This document shows, piece by piece, positions 51,165-62,600 of a stretch of DNA of 64,000 bases. How positions within the stretch are numbered: position 1 is the first letter of the stretch; every line of letters begins with the position of its first letter. The position numbers and the translations under genes were made by a program. Below the pieces are notes generated by a model. It was not told the origin of the DNA. It worked only from the letters and a program-made list of their open reading frames with translations, and ran no database searches. The DNA lies in contig MU006090.1 in assembly GCA_010093705.1 (NCBI GenBank), positions 1,453,817-1,517,816 of the forward strand, read 5' to 3'. Source of the stretch: Patellaria atrata CBS 101060 (lineage: Eukaryota > Ascomycota > Dothideomycetes > Patellariales > Patellariaceae).

Positions 51165-54100
51165 TCATTCTGCTTGGTATGAATATCTTGTGCCCGCCGA
51201 GAAATAGTCGATCGAAGCTTCGACCTGTCTGCTATTGGAGACCACACTTCCGGGACTCTGACTCCGGCTTCTATTCAAGCCATTGTAAGGAAAACTGAGG
51301 CTTTTACCGATTCCCAGTCCAAACCCGTTACGGATCTGCTTTGGGGCATTAAGCGTGTTGTCTTCCTTTGCAATTGAGGTTCCACCACATTGCTCGTAAG
51401 CTGGGGTGTTCGACTCTATCATCCCCAGAGCATCTCGGAGCATTGTTCCCGACTCATCCAGAGCCATCAAGAACCTAGCCAGTTCTTTACATAGATCCCA
51501 GTCCCCCTCATTTTTGGCTCGTTGAAGTAGCCGAATTGATTGATGCGAACTCGAGCTGAGGTCTTCGAATGTATGCAGAACTAGGAGATAGCCGCCTGCA
51601 GTCTTCAAGGATCCTTTTCGGAGGGATTCTTCAAAAAGCTCCTGTGGTGGTGGGAGGTAAGCAAATAATGTTCGCCAAGAACGTACCTCTGTCTTCCTCG
51701 TGCACTGAACGACAATGTCAAGATACTGAGGGAAAGAAGAGAGAAAAGACAGGACCGTTGGTAAGAGTGCTTGCTCCGCAATTGGAGGTGAGTCAACCTC
51801 TTCGTCCAGAACATCGTGTAGAAGAACCTCTAATGCATGGGAGAAGTAGGGTAAATGCTGGTAATGGTGTGACAAGTGGATAGCCGCTGGGGAATTATAT
51901 TGCGCTAGATGATATCGGAGGATCGGTGGAAGAAATAGATGCGTCTGTGATTGTCAGTGAACGTCTAAGCACCTTGTTGATCCCTATGTCTGATGCTTAC
52001 GCGTGTGGCAAATCTAAGAAAAGCGAAACTAACGTGCCGTCTCTGCACTAGTTCAGATTCAACACCAAACAGAATTCCCTTGTTCAAGAGCGTGGAAAGG
52101 GGGTAGAAATCGACATTCACTTTCACAGTAGCGGGCAGGTCTCTTCCCAGATCGACTGAAGCGGAAGCAAGAACGTCTTGAACGTCGAGCCATACTCTCA
52201 TGCTGTCTCCATCAAAGAACCAGAGAGAATCACGTAGGTCTTGACTTTGATAGCCGTTTGTACCGACACCGACAGAGGGACTGGAGGGAAGAGAATCTTG
52301 GTGAGCCCCTAGAATGAAAGAGGGCTGATCTCTCATCAAGGCATAGTATTCGACATTGTGCGCGATAATACGCATTTCGTATTTCAGATCACCTTTCTCG
52401 GTCAGTATTGGGTGCAACAAAACGAGCTTTCCATCAACCAAGAATATTATAGTAGCTTTAGCTACATCTTGGGATGGATCACCATGATCTGGATGAATAA
52501 AAATGTCAGTATAAACTAGCAACATCACTTGAACTTAGACTCACGAAGCTGATCTTCAGGCAGTATCCAGCTCACTGCTCGAACTCGAGGGGGGGCTCTA
52601 ATGATCCCATGAAGAGCAATCTGACCAACCTGCACTAGTTTCACAACATTATTTGCTGTAGTGATAACGTAATGAAACAGAATGTTCTCATAAGTATACA
52701 CAAGCAACGAGTCTTCGCCAGAAGGTGCTATAAGCACTATAGGAGATGCAAGCCGCTCTATATAAATAGCCATGTCCAGAGGGAGTTCACGAGAGAATAG
52801 TCGGAGCTATTGACGTCTATCAATTTCAGTCCCTAAGTTGATTGGTATTGCTTACCTCATGAGAACTATTGGATTCGATAGCTGCGATCAGGATATTATC
52901 ATGCCAGCACATTCCACCTCGTACGGTGAATGAATTTTCCACCAAAGAATCCTCAAATGTCTTCCATCGACCGCTATTTACGCTATAATGAGCTAAACCC
53001 CGTCTTCCAGCAACTGCTACATAGCGGCCATCAGGAGATGTGACAGTACTTCGAACAGGCCATTGATCGATAAGATATTGTGCAGGTACCTGAACATGAT
53101 GCCATAAAGAGATTTCGCCGGATATCGTCGTAAGATCTGAAACATCATAACCTCGATAAATCATAAACCCTGAATCGGTCTGCATCAATGATCGAGCGAC
53201 GTTAGCGGAGGAATAGCAACCAGAGACAGCGCTACGGGCCATGTCCAAAATCCATAGGCGGTTATCCTGCTTCCCTAATAGGAGTAACTGTGAACCTCCG
53301 CCCACCCAGAAACCATCTCGAACTCCTAGTAGCCATCCATCGTCATTGTGTTCAGACAAGGAACGGTCGGAGGCGAAACTGTTTGCTCCAGGTTTACCAA
53401 AGACGCTCCAACTCGTCCAACCCTTCTCGTAACCAGCAAAGAGACAATATCCGTCAGGCGAATAGGTGAGAAATGTGATCTTTCCGCTCCTACCTGGAGT
53501 GATGTTGGGACGGAGCGTGTGAGATATAGGAATGTGTCCCGCATAATCACGGGCCATGTAGACGTATATGTCTCCATTTTCACAGGCAACGGCTATCAAT
53601 GAGAATCTTGCATTGATCGCGGTTTTGACAGCACGTAGATCATCTACTTGAGGATTGTGAAACCCATATCCCTGAAAAAGACTTTCTTTGGCTTTCGGAT
53701 CGTTTGACGGGTGGCTTACACGTCGTTGTATAGCGTATGCCTTCCCGTCACCGGTGACCCATGTCGACAAGTTCATTGGTCTATCGTGGACCATGTCAAC
53801 AACATAACTCTTGTTACTGATCCAACTCATTCGACTAATAAGTTCGGTACTGGTTTGCGGCCCTTCATTACTTGGTGACCAGCGGATTAATTGGATCGCA
53901 GCTGGTTTAACAGTCGCAACAATCAATTCATTATCTAGGGCCAGAGCCTTGTTGATACCAGCGTCAATTTTAATAGCCATACGAAATCGCAGACTTGCTT
54001 CGCGTACGCCACTCCCTTCGCCTGGACCGGCGTTGGCATCTCCCTGTCGATGGGGATGATATCCAGCAATACTTTGCCTCCTATTATGGCCGCTTGTACC

Positions 54101-54702
54101 GTCGGAAAATTGAGTTCTATATACTCGCGCTGTGGAATCAGTAGCAAGCGAGTATGTAATCAAATAGCCAAGACTTGTCTGAACAACGTATATGCCCGAG
54201 TCAGGGCGGATAAGGAGAGCAGTATTGGGACCATACGTCTTTAGTGATTTCATAGATCTTAAAACAGAAGCTATAACTGCTGTAGGCTTGTAATTCGTTA
54301 GTCACAGCGAGACTCATGTTGCCAGCAAGAATTCACCTTTGTCTGCCAGACCGTAAGGGTAGATGGAGTAATAGTTCCAAACATCTGACCGTTTCTGGTA
54401 ATTTTCACTCCAATTATCTCCCCAGAAAGATCCCTCTCTTCTCGTAAGAGTGTAACATTTGCCCCTCGCTCAATATTCGATCCATTTTCAGTATGACGTT
54501 CTCCATTCACTTTCGTACTATCATTGTCCTGGTCATCTTGCCCGGTGCTGTTGAGGCGCCCATCTTGCTCATTGGCATTGGAGTCTTCCTGACCCGAGGT
54601 TATCGCTTCTTTGACTTCATCATCCGAGATTGTAGTCCGTTCCTTAAGCAAATGACGATTTGTTGCTGAATATGCTCGAGCCGGACCAATCGGCCAGTAC
54701 AT
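51165..54702 (-). CDS. RIC1: Ric1, WD-repeat subunit of the Ric1-Rgp1 Ypt6/Rab6 exchange factor
   Basis: Five exons (54337-54702, 52856-54286, 52545-52806, 52001-52488, 51165-51944) with introns of 50, 49, 56 and 56 nt give 1,108 aa. It begins MYWPIGPARAYSATN, the conserved Ric1 N-terminus, then an acidic insert and WD40 blades (GVKITRNGQMFGTITPSTLTVWQTKPTAVIASVLRS; KTYGPNTALLIRPDSGIYVVQTSLGYLITYSL; ITFLTYSPDGYCLFAGYEKGWTSWSVFGK). The RIC1 C-terminal domain follows (LSHHYQHLPYFSHALEVLLHDVLDEE; LDIVVQCTRKTEVRSWRTLF; KTAGGYLLVLHTFED; LCKELARFLMALDESG). Ric1-Rgp1 activates Ypt6 at the Golgi for endosome-to-Golgi fusion. The first intron's acceptor (ATTACAAG) was chosen because it alone restores the conserved frame. 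Confidence 0.95.
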
Positions 54703-54998
54703 CGCTTAGGAGGAGGAGAGTATGAGGGAGCAACCGCATAACTCCATTCCGGTTGAAGATTATTGTCGTTGTAAGGCCGCGAGATTCCCAATTCCCTGAA
54801 ATGTTGGTGTACGTTACTGGAGAAGCATCACCTCCGCCGTGCTTGAACTAGAGCTCTTGAACGCCGACTCCCGCATTGCCGGCATTCAACCGACACAGCT
54901 ATCGAGAATTTGGGCTTTTTGCGTTCGCGCCGGACATCTTCCAGATATATAAAATTTAGGACATCAAACCAATTGTAAATTATTTTTCAAAATCCCAG
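54703..54998. promoter_or_regulatory. Shared promoter, RIC1 / TIM54
   Basis: 296 bp between the two start codons. No TATA box is evident apart from the AT-rich stretch at 54940-54985 next to TIM54. Confidence 0.5.
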
Positions 54999-56466
54999 AT
55001 GGCGGACAATGCCTCAGCTAGTCAGGCGGCGTCTGCTGCATCTGAGACTACTGCCAAAGCTGGTGCCTCACCCAAACCAGCCGGAAATCCAGTATTCAAA
55101 GCAATGGGTAGGTCCGTAACATGACTGTTTGAATGCAAAACTTACAAGGCAAGGTCTTCCCAATTTTAGATTACGATTGCCCTCCCGGAATTGGATGATT
55201 TTTCTCTCTATAACTGGTTCCTGGACTGCCGCTGTAATCTACGACCGGCGGGAGAAAAAGCGCATACAAAAAAAATGGGCAACCGTCGTATCCCATCTTG
55301 CGGAAGAAGCAGTACCTACCTCAGTGATGCCTCGCAAACTGACTATCTTCCTAACGGCACCTCCGGCGGATGGGTTGATGGCTGCACGGGATCATTTCCA
55401 CGAGTATGTCAAACCTATATTGGTTTCCGCATCCCTGGACTGGGATGCCATTGAAGGAAGGAGAGAGGGAGATGTAAGAGCTGCGCTAGCGGAGAGGATA
55501 AGACAGCTTCGGAAGCTTAAGGGAGAGCATTCCACGGAACCGGTGGAAGAGGAGGACGCAGACGTTATAACATATCGACAGAGACAAAGATCAGGCATAC
55601 GGGAGTGGGACGGTATTCAGGGAGATATAATCATTGGAAGGAACACATGGAAAGAGTATGTGAGAGGTCTGCATGAGGGATGGTTAGGACCTCTAGACCC
55701 TCCTCCACCACCTCCTGAAGCAGATCCTCTTCCGTCTTCCACACCACCTGAGTCGTCCACTCCGTTGTCATCAACAACAATCCCAGGATCTCAACCATCC
55801 GAGCTAGTCCCAGATACACCCCATACCACATCAGATGACGCATCACCTACAACAACCCCACCTCCCGAGTCTCCATCGGAAACGCCCCCAGCAGAACAAG
55901 AGAAGAAACCCACAAAACGCAAGCAACCAGACCCCTTCATATCACCTTCCCAATACTCAACCGCAACATTAGCACCAACCTGTCCGCCCGAACTCCCCCC
56001 CTCCACAACCATTTCCTTTCCCCACATTCTCGGTTTCCTCAACACCCCCACCCGCATGTACCGCTTCCTCAACCGGCGCAAAGTCGCCGATGACATCGGC
56101 CGACAAACCGCCGCGGCGGTGCTAGCATCATACCGGCCTTTTGCCGAGTCCGGACACGGCGATGGCGCGTTCCTAGGCGACGACGCCACGTCAAGCGGGG
56201 ACGAGAATCAAGCCAACTCCCAACGGAGGTGGGAGCAACAAACACTGTTGATAGAAGAGGAAGCCGAATGGCACAAATCGGTTCGAAAGACGAAGGAGGG
56301 AGACCAGAAAAAGGAGAGAGTGTGGCTTGACGAGGTGGTCCTAGATCCGCGGATCGCGGGACGCATGCGGAGGTTCGAGGTTACCCCGGAGGAAGAGCAG
56401 AGAGCGGATAGGATACGGAACGGTGAGGGAGCATTGGGGTCGACGGATGAAGAGAGGGATAGGTAA
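54999..56466 (+). CDS. TIM54: TIM22-complex subunit Tim54
   Basis: Two exons (54999-55107 and 55154-56466) with a 46-nt intron give 473 aa. The join produces FKAMGLPNFRLRLPSRNWMIFLSITGSWTAAVIYDRREKKR, the diagnostic Tim54 segment with its single inner-membrane anchor. RKLTIFLTAPPADGLMAARDHFHEYVKPIL, DWDAIEGRREGDVRAALAERIR and the C-terminal FLNTPTRMYRFLNRRKVADDIGRQTAAAVLA follow. The last part, VWLDEVVLDPRIAGRMRRFEVTPEEE, is also conserved. Tim54 is in the carrier translocase that inserts multispanning proteins into the inner membrane. An about 100-residue Pro/Ser/Thr-rich insert splits the intermembrane-space domain. Confidence 0.95.
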
Positions 56467-57563
56467 CAACTACTGAGCGGCGGATTCGCCCTAGCTTGAA
56501 TCTGTATAAAGTACCATCTATACTCATATCTTGCTCCAGGGGAGAGAACTATATCATAGCATCGAACGTTCAAGCGTAGACTACGATATCTATATTGTAT
56601 ATTACTAATAAATTCATCTCCATGAGGATCATATCACCCATTCCCATCTCTCATCTCTCACCTCCCTAATCCCCCTATCCCTTCTCCCTCGAAGCCTCCG
56701 ACACCGGCCCGCCCGTACAACTCAACCCAGCCCACTACAACCTCCATCCCGGTTCTCCCAGCCACGTCACTTCCACCCTCCCCCACGAAACACGAACACG
56801 ACAGCTCGTGCATCCCCGGATGTCCCAAGCGGGCGGAAATTCTCCGATGGAACCGGATCGTACGAGATGGGCGTCTGGGGGGACGGGACCTGAGAAATGG
56901 TACCTTATGGCGGTGAGTTTGGGGGTGGGCGTATGGAGATGAGATCTGAGGAGGCGGGAGATGTGGTTTGTTTGAGGACGATCGGCGTGATTGATTTCGG
57001 AGTGAAAAAGGGTACTTGAAAGGCACCTAGTGAATAATGGAGAGCTGGTTGCCATTTCCGTACACAGGTCAAGAGATAAGGTACCTTCCTCGAAACGGAA
57101 AAAAATTTCAGAGGATCCTTCATTCTAGAAAACTAGTAACTACAAGACGGTGGTACATTGCACTGCTTTCTCTTCTCTCCTTCACCTGCTTCAAACTCGC
57201 CCGACTGAATACTGGTACATCATCCCTATCCGGAAAGCATGGAAAGGGAAAAAAATAAATAAATAGAAAGGTTGGGGCTCATGGAATATTAACAACAATC
57301 TGAAACCGACCCTAAAAAAGCAAATTTTTGCCTAACCCATTTTTTGAATCTGCTCTTTGATGGGAAACGCTTCAGAAAGATACCACCGGCCACACCCCCA
57401 AGCCCCTACGCGTCATTTCAAAACCCAAGACTCCTAGGGAAATAAGTTGATATCAATATCGGCATGGATCCATCAGAAACAGATGACGGTGTGGGAGATT
57501 ATTATATTGATACCCATATAATGGATATCGTTGTAATGTTTGTTGAAGAGGAAACACTTCCTT
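56467..57563. other. Convergent intergenic region
   Basis: About 1.1 kb between the TIM54 stop and the Zn2Cys6 gene stop. The 50-120 codon frames at 56658-57123 overlap each other and show no family features. Probably two 3' UTRs. Confidence 0.5.
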
Positions 57564-59677
57564 TTATCTGACGTGCCATGACCTGATAACCATGCCGCAC
57601 ACTCTCGAGACGACTTGCGACATAGCTCTCGTCGATTCGTCATTGATGAACTTCTGTGCTACGTAGAGCTTGTTCCTCTCGTCCTCGGCCTCGTTGCTGT
57701 AGACATCCACCCGTTCCGGGAATTCAGGGATGCGGGGTCCGATGAACCTGGCAACGGCAATGGAATAAAGAACATCCCGATTCTCCAGTTGGCCTAAATA
57801 CTGTCTGCAGTTGAACAGGATCGTCTCTATTTCCCTGTGGGTAGAAACGTCATCATCCCGCAGAGACACGAATCCACCAAGGAGCTTCCAGAACTCGATT
57901 TCCCAAGACTTGGCTGGAGATGGTTGCTCATTCTGTGCATAATGTATTGACTGTGCGAGGTTGGCATCGGTATTGCGATTGAGGATAAGAGCCTCGAACA
58001 TATCTAGTCGCTTACTCGCCTCGTTTAGCAGCTCATCGTTCTCTTTCGGTGGTGTCGTCCCGTTAGTGGTTCCATTGGAAATGGCGGGCGCAGGATCGCG
58101 GACAAGACACATCAAGTTCCAAATTAGTTTAGCTTCCAAGCTAGGAATGGGTTGCATAGCAGCGAAGTCATCGCTTTTAACGTTCTTGCACACGGAGAGG
58201 AAGTGGGCGAAAAGTGCCAGCATCGATGAGTTGTTGAGAAGACGAGACATGCTGCCAGTTGTATACCAGCTTGTTTCGAAGAATTTGTCAATTCCGGCTG
58301 CATACACGTTGGTATACATAGTTTTGATCTCTTCTAGCAAGGATGGAGATACCGGACCATCTTGCGGAGGGGTGGGTTGTGGTGGAATATTGCCAATCAC
58401 AAGGAGATCCTCTATGTTAAGATCACGTTTAACTGTAGGGTTAACCATTAGTAAGATTGATAAATGAACACGTCTTTCGCGGAATTCAGGTTGACTTCTA
58501 TGTCTTCTAATAGCTTACCTTTTCGAGGCTGTGCATCCGATGCCGCTGATGAATATGGACTTGCGCTTCCGACTGGCCCTTTAAGGCCAGCACGAGCCAA
58601 ATGCGCGTTTTCATATGGAGCTTGGGGCATGTTTGATGGATCACCTCCCGCTAAGGCAGGGTCAATTGCACCAAAGTCGTATGGGGCGGATGCAGCAGGT
58701 GCACCAGGAGCGTAACCGGCGCTTACTGCCGGAGTATATCCGTGAGGTACGTTTGGATATGAAGCTGTCGGCGGCGGCGGCGCCGTTGCAGGTGTTGAGC
58801 CGGAGGACGGTGGAGCACTTGGAGCCGGTTGTATTTGAGGTGGGCCTGGCTGCGGTTTGAATATTGGATCGTATCCCAAGCACTCGCGTTTACTCTTTTG
58901 ACAGTTGCGACAGACGGGATGCGCTTCGTCGCACTAATAGAGTGAAAAGAATGTCAGTAAAAGGGAATGATCCAAGAGTGTGAGGAATTTTAGATAACAT
59001 GAGGTTGAGGTAGAAGTTCTCGCTTGCTCGCTCGTTCCGCGAAAACGACTTTTAAGCGACGGGATGCGTCAACAACAAAGCCGTTAGGCTAATCATAAAG
59101 CGAGGTCATTTGTCAAATCGTCGCGAGAACACGTGCAATTTGCTAACGAAACATAAAGGGAATTGTAAAATGCATCGGTGCATACCTTTATCCTTCTTTT
59201 GCGACACGTCAGACATCCAGTTTTTGTTCGTCTCTTAATCTCCTTCTTATGCCTTCCTCCGGACATGACTCTTTGATCGACGCCTTGCGGAGGCATCTGC
59301 GGATAGCGCATATGCATGTTGTGAGGTGAGGATGTAACGTGCATTGGATGCCCCGGAGGAGGTAGGGAACCTGGAGGTGGATAGTATGCGCTCATCGGCG
59401 CGACAGGAGGTGGAAGAGGCGAACCCATCGGCGGTTGTACATGGTGTGGAGGCGGTTGACCTTGTGGTTGGCCATCTATTGATCGTATGGGTGGGAGATT
59501 GAGGGAAGGTAAGGATGTGTGTGAGGCGGTTGGTGAGCCTCTGTACGGTTCAGAAGTAGGCTGGCCTTGTGGCGGAGGATAGGTGTAGGTAGGCTGCATC
59601 GAGGGTGATGGGTAGGAGTGCGGAGAAGGATATGAGTTCGGTTGTTGTCTTCCTTGCCCTCCTGTCTGTTCTGCCAT
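57564..59677 (-). CDS. Zn2Cys6 transcription factor
   Basis: Three exons (59186-59677, 58519-58933, 57564-58432) with introns of 252 and 86 nt encode 591 aa. The N-terminal 150 residues are Pro/Tyr/Ser-rich. The binuclear zinc cluster is canonical: Cys155, 158, 165, 172, 175 and 182, in [35 protein letters not shown]. The first intron falls exactly between Lys164 and Cys165, inside the cluster. A Pro/Ala-rich linker leads to a helical C-terminal region (LLEEIKTMYTNVYAAGIDKFFETSWYTTGSMSRLL; FAHFLSVCKN; IEFWKLLGGFVSLRDDDVSTHREIETILF) of the fungal-specific regulatory type. It is a nuclear DNA-binding regulator; the target pathway is not inferable. A 4.3-kb gene-poor region lies upstream. Confidence 0.92.
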
Positions 59678-62600
59678 TATCGCGTTATTGAATATTTCTG
59701 ACGACGGCGCTTTTATCGACGGTATTGAAAATTCTTCGATCGGAGGTGTCCATCCAATCGCGACAAAGGCGCTGATGCGACCCTAGATGGTCGCCTTTGG
59801 TTGACAACAAAGCTAAGATACGAAGTATGATGATCGTGTTCCTCGCTTTCGCCTATTTGGGGACCATGTGGTATGGGATTCGAGGGGGGTGCAAATTGAT
59901 CGGATCTCAGACGGAAAGAGCGATGGACGGCCGAAGCGAAAAGCTTGGTCGTACCGAGGTGTGAGGTGGTGACAACGGTATTGAGATGGAATTGAAAGTT
60001 CGACGTTGTGAGGTGAGATTTTGCGATTTTGCGATTTTCGGATTAAGTCCAAGGATTTCTGCAGCCCGATTGAGCAAGTCGCATCGACTCGTTTCAGTGG
60101 TGGTATGAAAACGAAATTAATGCGGTTGACCTTTTTTTTTTCTGAAAAAGCAGCGCGCGTTAGAACCAGATCAGCAGTCCAAGGTCCGTTCCCTCATAAG
60201 GTGTAAAACTATTTGAGCTCCTCGGTAAAACCTCTGGAAAGACTGGAGTCAGCGCCAAAAATGCTCTGTGCTGCGGCAAAGCTTCTTCACTGTCAGAATA
60301 TTAAAATAAAAAACCAACATCGAAGCTCGCAAGCAAAGAAAAACAACACAGACGGGGATAGGTATGTATAAGCCAGGGGCAGCAGTTAATGATAAGTAGA
60401 ACTAGAAGATGACGGGGCAGATCAGACGAGAGAGGGCGGAAACACTGCGTCTATGTCGCGTTAAAAGGCGAGGAAGCCTAAGGGTGTCCTTCACTCCTTA
60501 TTGGATCGTGGAATGGCGACCCCAATACTCCAACACGGAAGGTCAATGAAGTCTTTGAAAGGTCAATGCTGCCGTTCTGCCGTCCTGTGAAGTTTAGGAC
60601 AAGCTTGCGCTGCTTTTTGGGTGGCTGAGACTCATAGCGCGAAGGCCAGAAGATATTCCTCCCACAACAGGTGGACAGTCTATCTTGGGCATCTCCTTAG
60701 GGGTGCTCCCTCTGGACGGCATACCTAGAGGGCTTTTGCGGCTTGGTATTCGAATAGCATCAACTCAAATGAAGGGTCCTCGGGGGGTAGCCTTCAGGTC
60801 CAAAGTCGTCATAACGATCACGCTCTCACGTCCTTTCGCCATCATCTCCTGCCGTCATTTTGGAGGGGAGGATGCGCGGGATCGATGCAATGGCGACGGA
60901 GATGCGACAGGACCGCACCATCTCCGTCAACTTGGCTGCATTGGGGCACTGCGAAAGACAAAGGGCACCAAAGTGGAAAAGGTTCGTGGGCGAGAGGCGT
61001 GGGATAACAGAAGGAAAGGGGATACATGAATTTGCAAACGGAAAAGGAAATCGACGTACAGATTGAAGTGGTGTCGCAACTCGTCGATTATTTGTCCTTG
61101 GTACTCGCTACGTCGTCGCTTCTTTTCCGCTAGCGATAGCGAACCGAGAGAGGAAATCTTTAGATGAATGATGCTCTTCTTCTATTCCTCTATCAAGCGG
61201 ATCGCTGTGTCGACGACGGCGCTGGAAGACAATTGTTAAACAACTTTGTTTTTCCGTGAAAAGAGGGGATGGTTTGTGAGGAGAGAGATGGATCAAAGTG
61301 CAGAAGGGCAACTAAAACATCTTCGGCCTAGAGGAGGCGCTTACCACCAAATCGTCTGTTGACCCCCAGTGCACAGCTGGCACTTTCGAAGAAAGAATTT
61401 AGGGACTCCCCCCAAACAGTTTCCCTCAGGAGCGCTGTTCCAGGACCACGAGAGTCTGTGGAATAGCCGTTGGACTTCAGTTACGAAGTGCTAAGAGGAA
61501 GGACAGTGCCAATGTGCCATCAGATTCTCAAACGTCTGCCCATTGGAAAAAATCAAGATACTTCGAAAGCAGACTTGCTGGATTCGTCGATTGGGTCTTT
61601 CGCTTCTTCTTCTCAGGTCTCAGCGCACGTGTTGACGGAGAGAAGACTCCTTCAGCTCTACCATTTATTGTTGCTTTAGCGTGGATACCTGCTCCTGGAG
61701 ATCGGGGCACGTACGGCACAGGGTAGATCGCGAGAAGGGAAAGATGACGGTCTGTTATGCTGGGATTTGGAATGTGACCGAATGAGCGTAGGAGAGAACA
61801 CTCTATGCAATGTACATGATAAATTGGATCGCCAGGCTATTGGGTCAGAAGGGTGTACATCTCCATGTCCCCTTTAGGGATCACAATTTCCAGCACCAAT
61901 ATCTTTATATCAACGGGACATGAAACTATACTCAGGCACAACAGAATACTGTAGGGCTCAAGGGCCTTGCGCCTTCACCACCATCTTCGATAGGCACAAA
62001 ACCCAAAAATGCAGTGTATAGGATACCCGGCCCGCGAAGCAACCGCTAGCCCCTGTCACTGTCCATTACCTTTTCCGACTCGTACATAGCATAAGTTTGG
62101 TGTTCTAATTGCCTCAGGCTCTTTGCAGATAAAGGCTTTCCACGAGTCCTACTAAGGTTCAATAGATCTGTGGCTTGTTCCAGAAGACTCAAGATTACGG
62201 GACTAAGTCTTCTTGGTTATCAACAGGTTCTTCCTCAGACCCATCCCATCGTATCCCAATAATCGCTGATCCGGGCTATAGTACAAGTACCGTAGTCTTT
62301 ACTCGTAGGAATTGGATAATGCTGTTGGCGTAGTGTGGCACAGGAAGCGCTGCTGTCACCGGCTAAAGGCAGTGGCATAAACATCACACAGCGCAAAAAG
62401 TCAAACTGACAGCAGCGGAACCCGTTGCCTGCTGGTACTGTATGACATGTAGTGATGAAACGACCGCACAACCTGGCCCGTGGTACAGGAGCAGCGGAAC
62501 GAGCAAGACAGGCGTGTGAATCCCTACAAAGCATATGCTGGTGTTGAGGATCAGTCTAGGGTTAGCTGATACCCAGGATACATTTTGACGAGCTGCGGAA

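Noticed and set aside
56658-57123. Several 60-120 codon minus frames after TIM54
   Set aside because: Mutually overlapping and pyrimidine-biased; probably 3' UTR.
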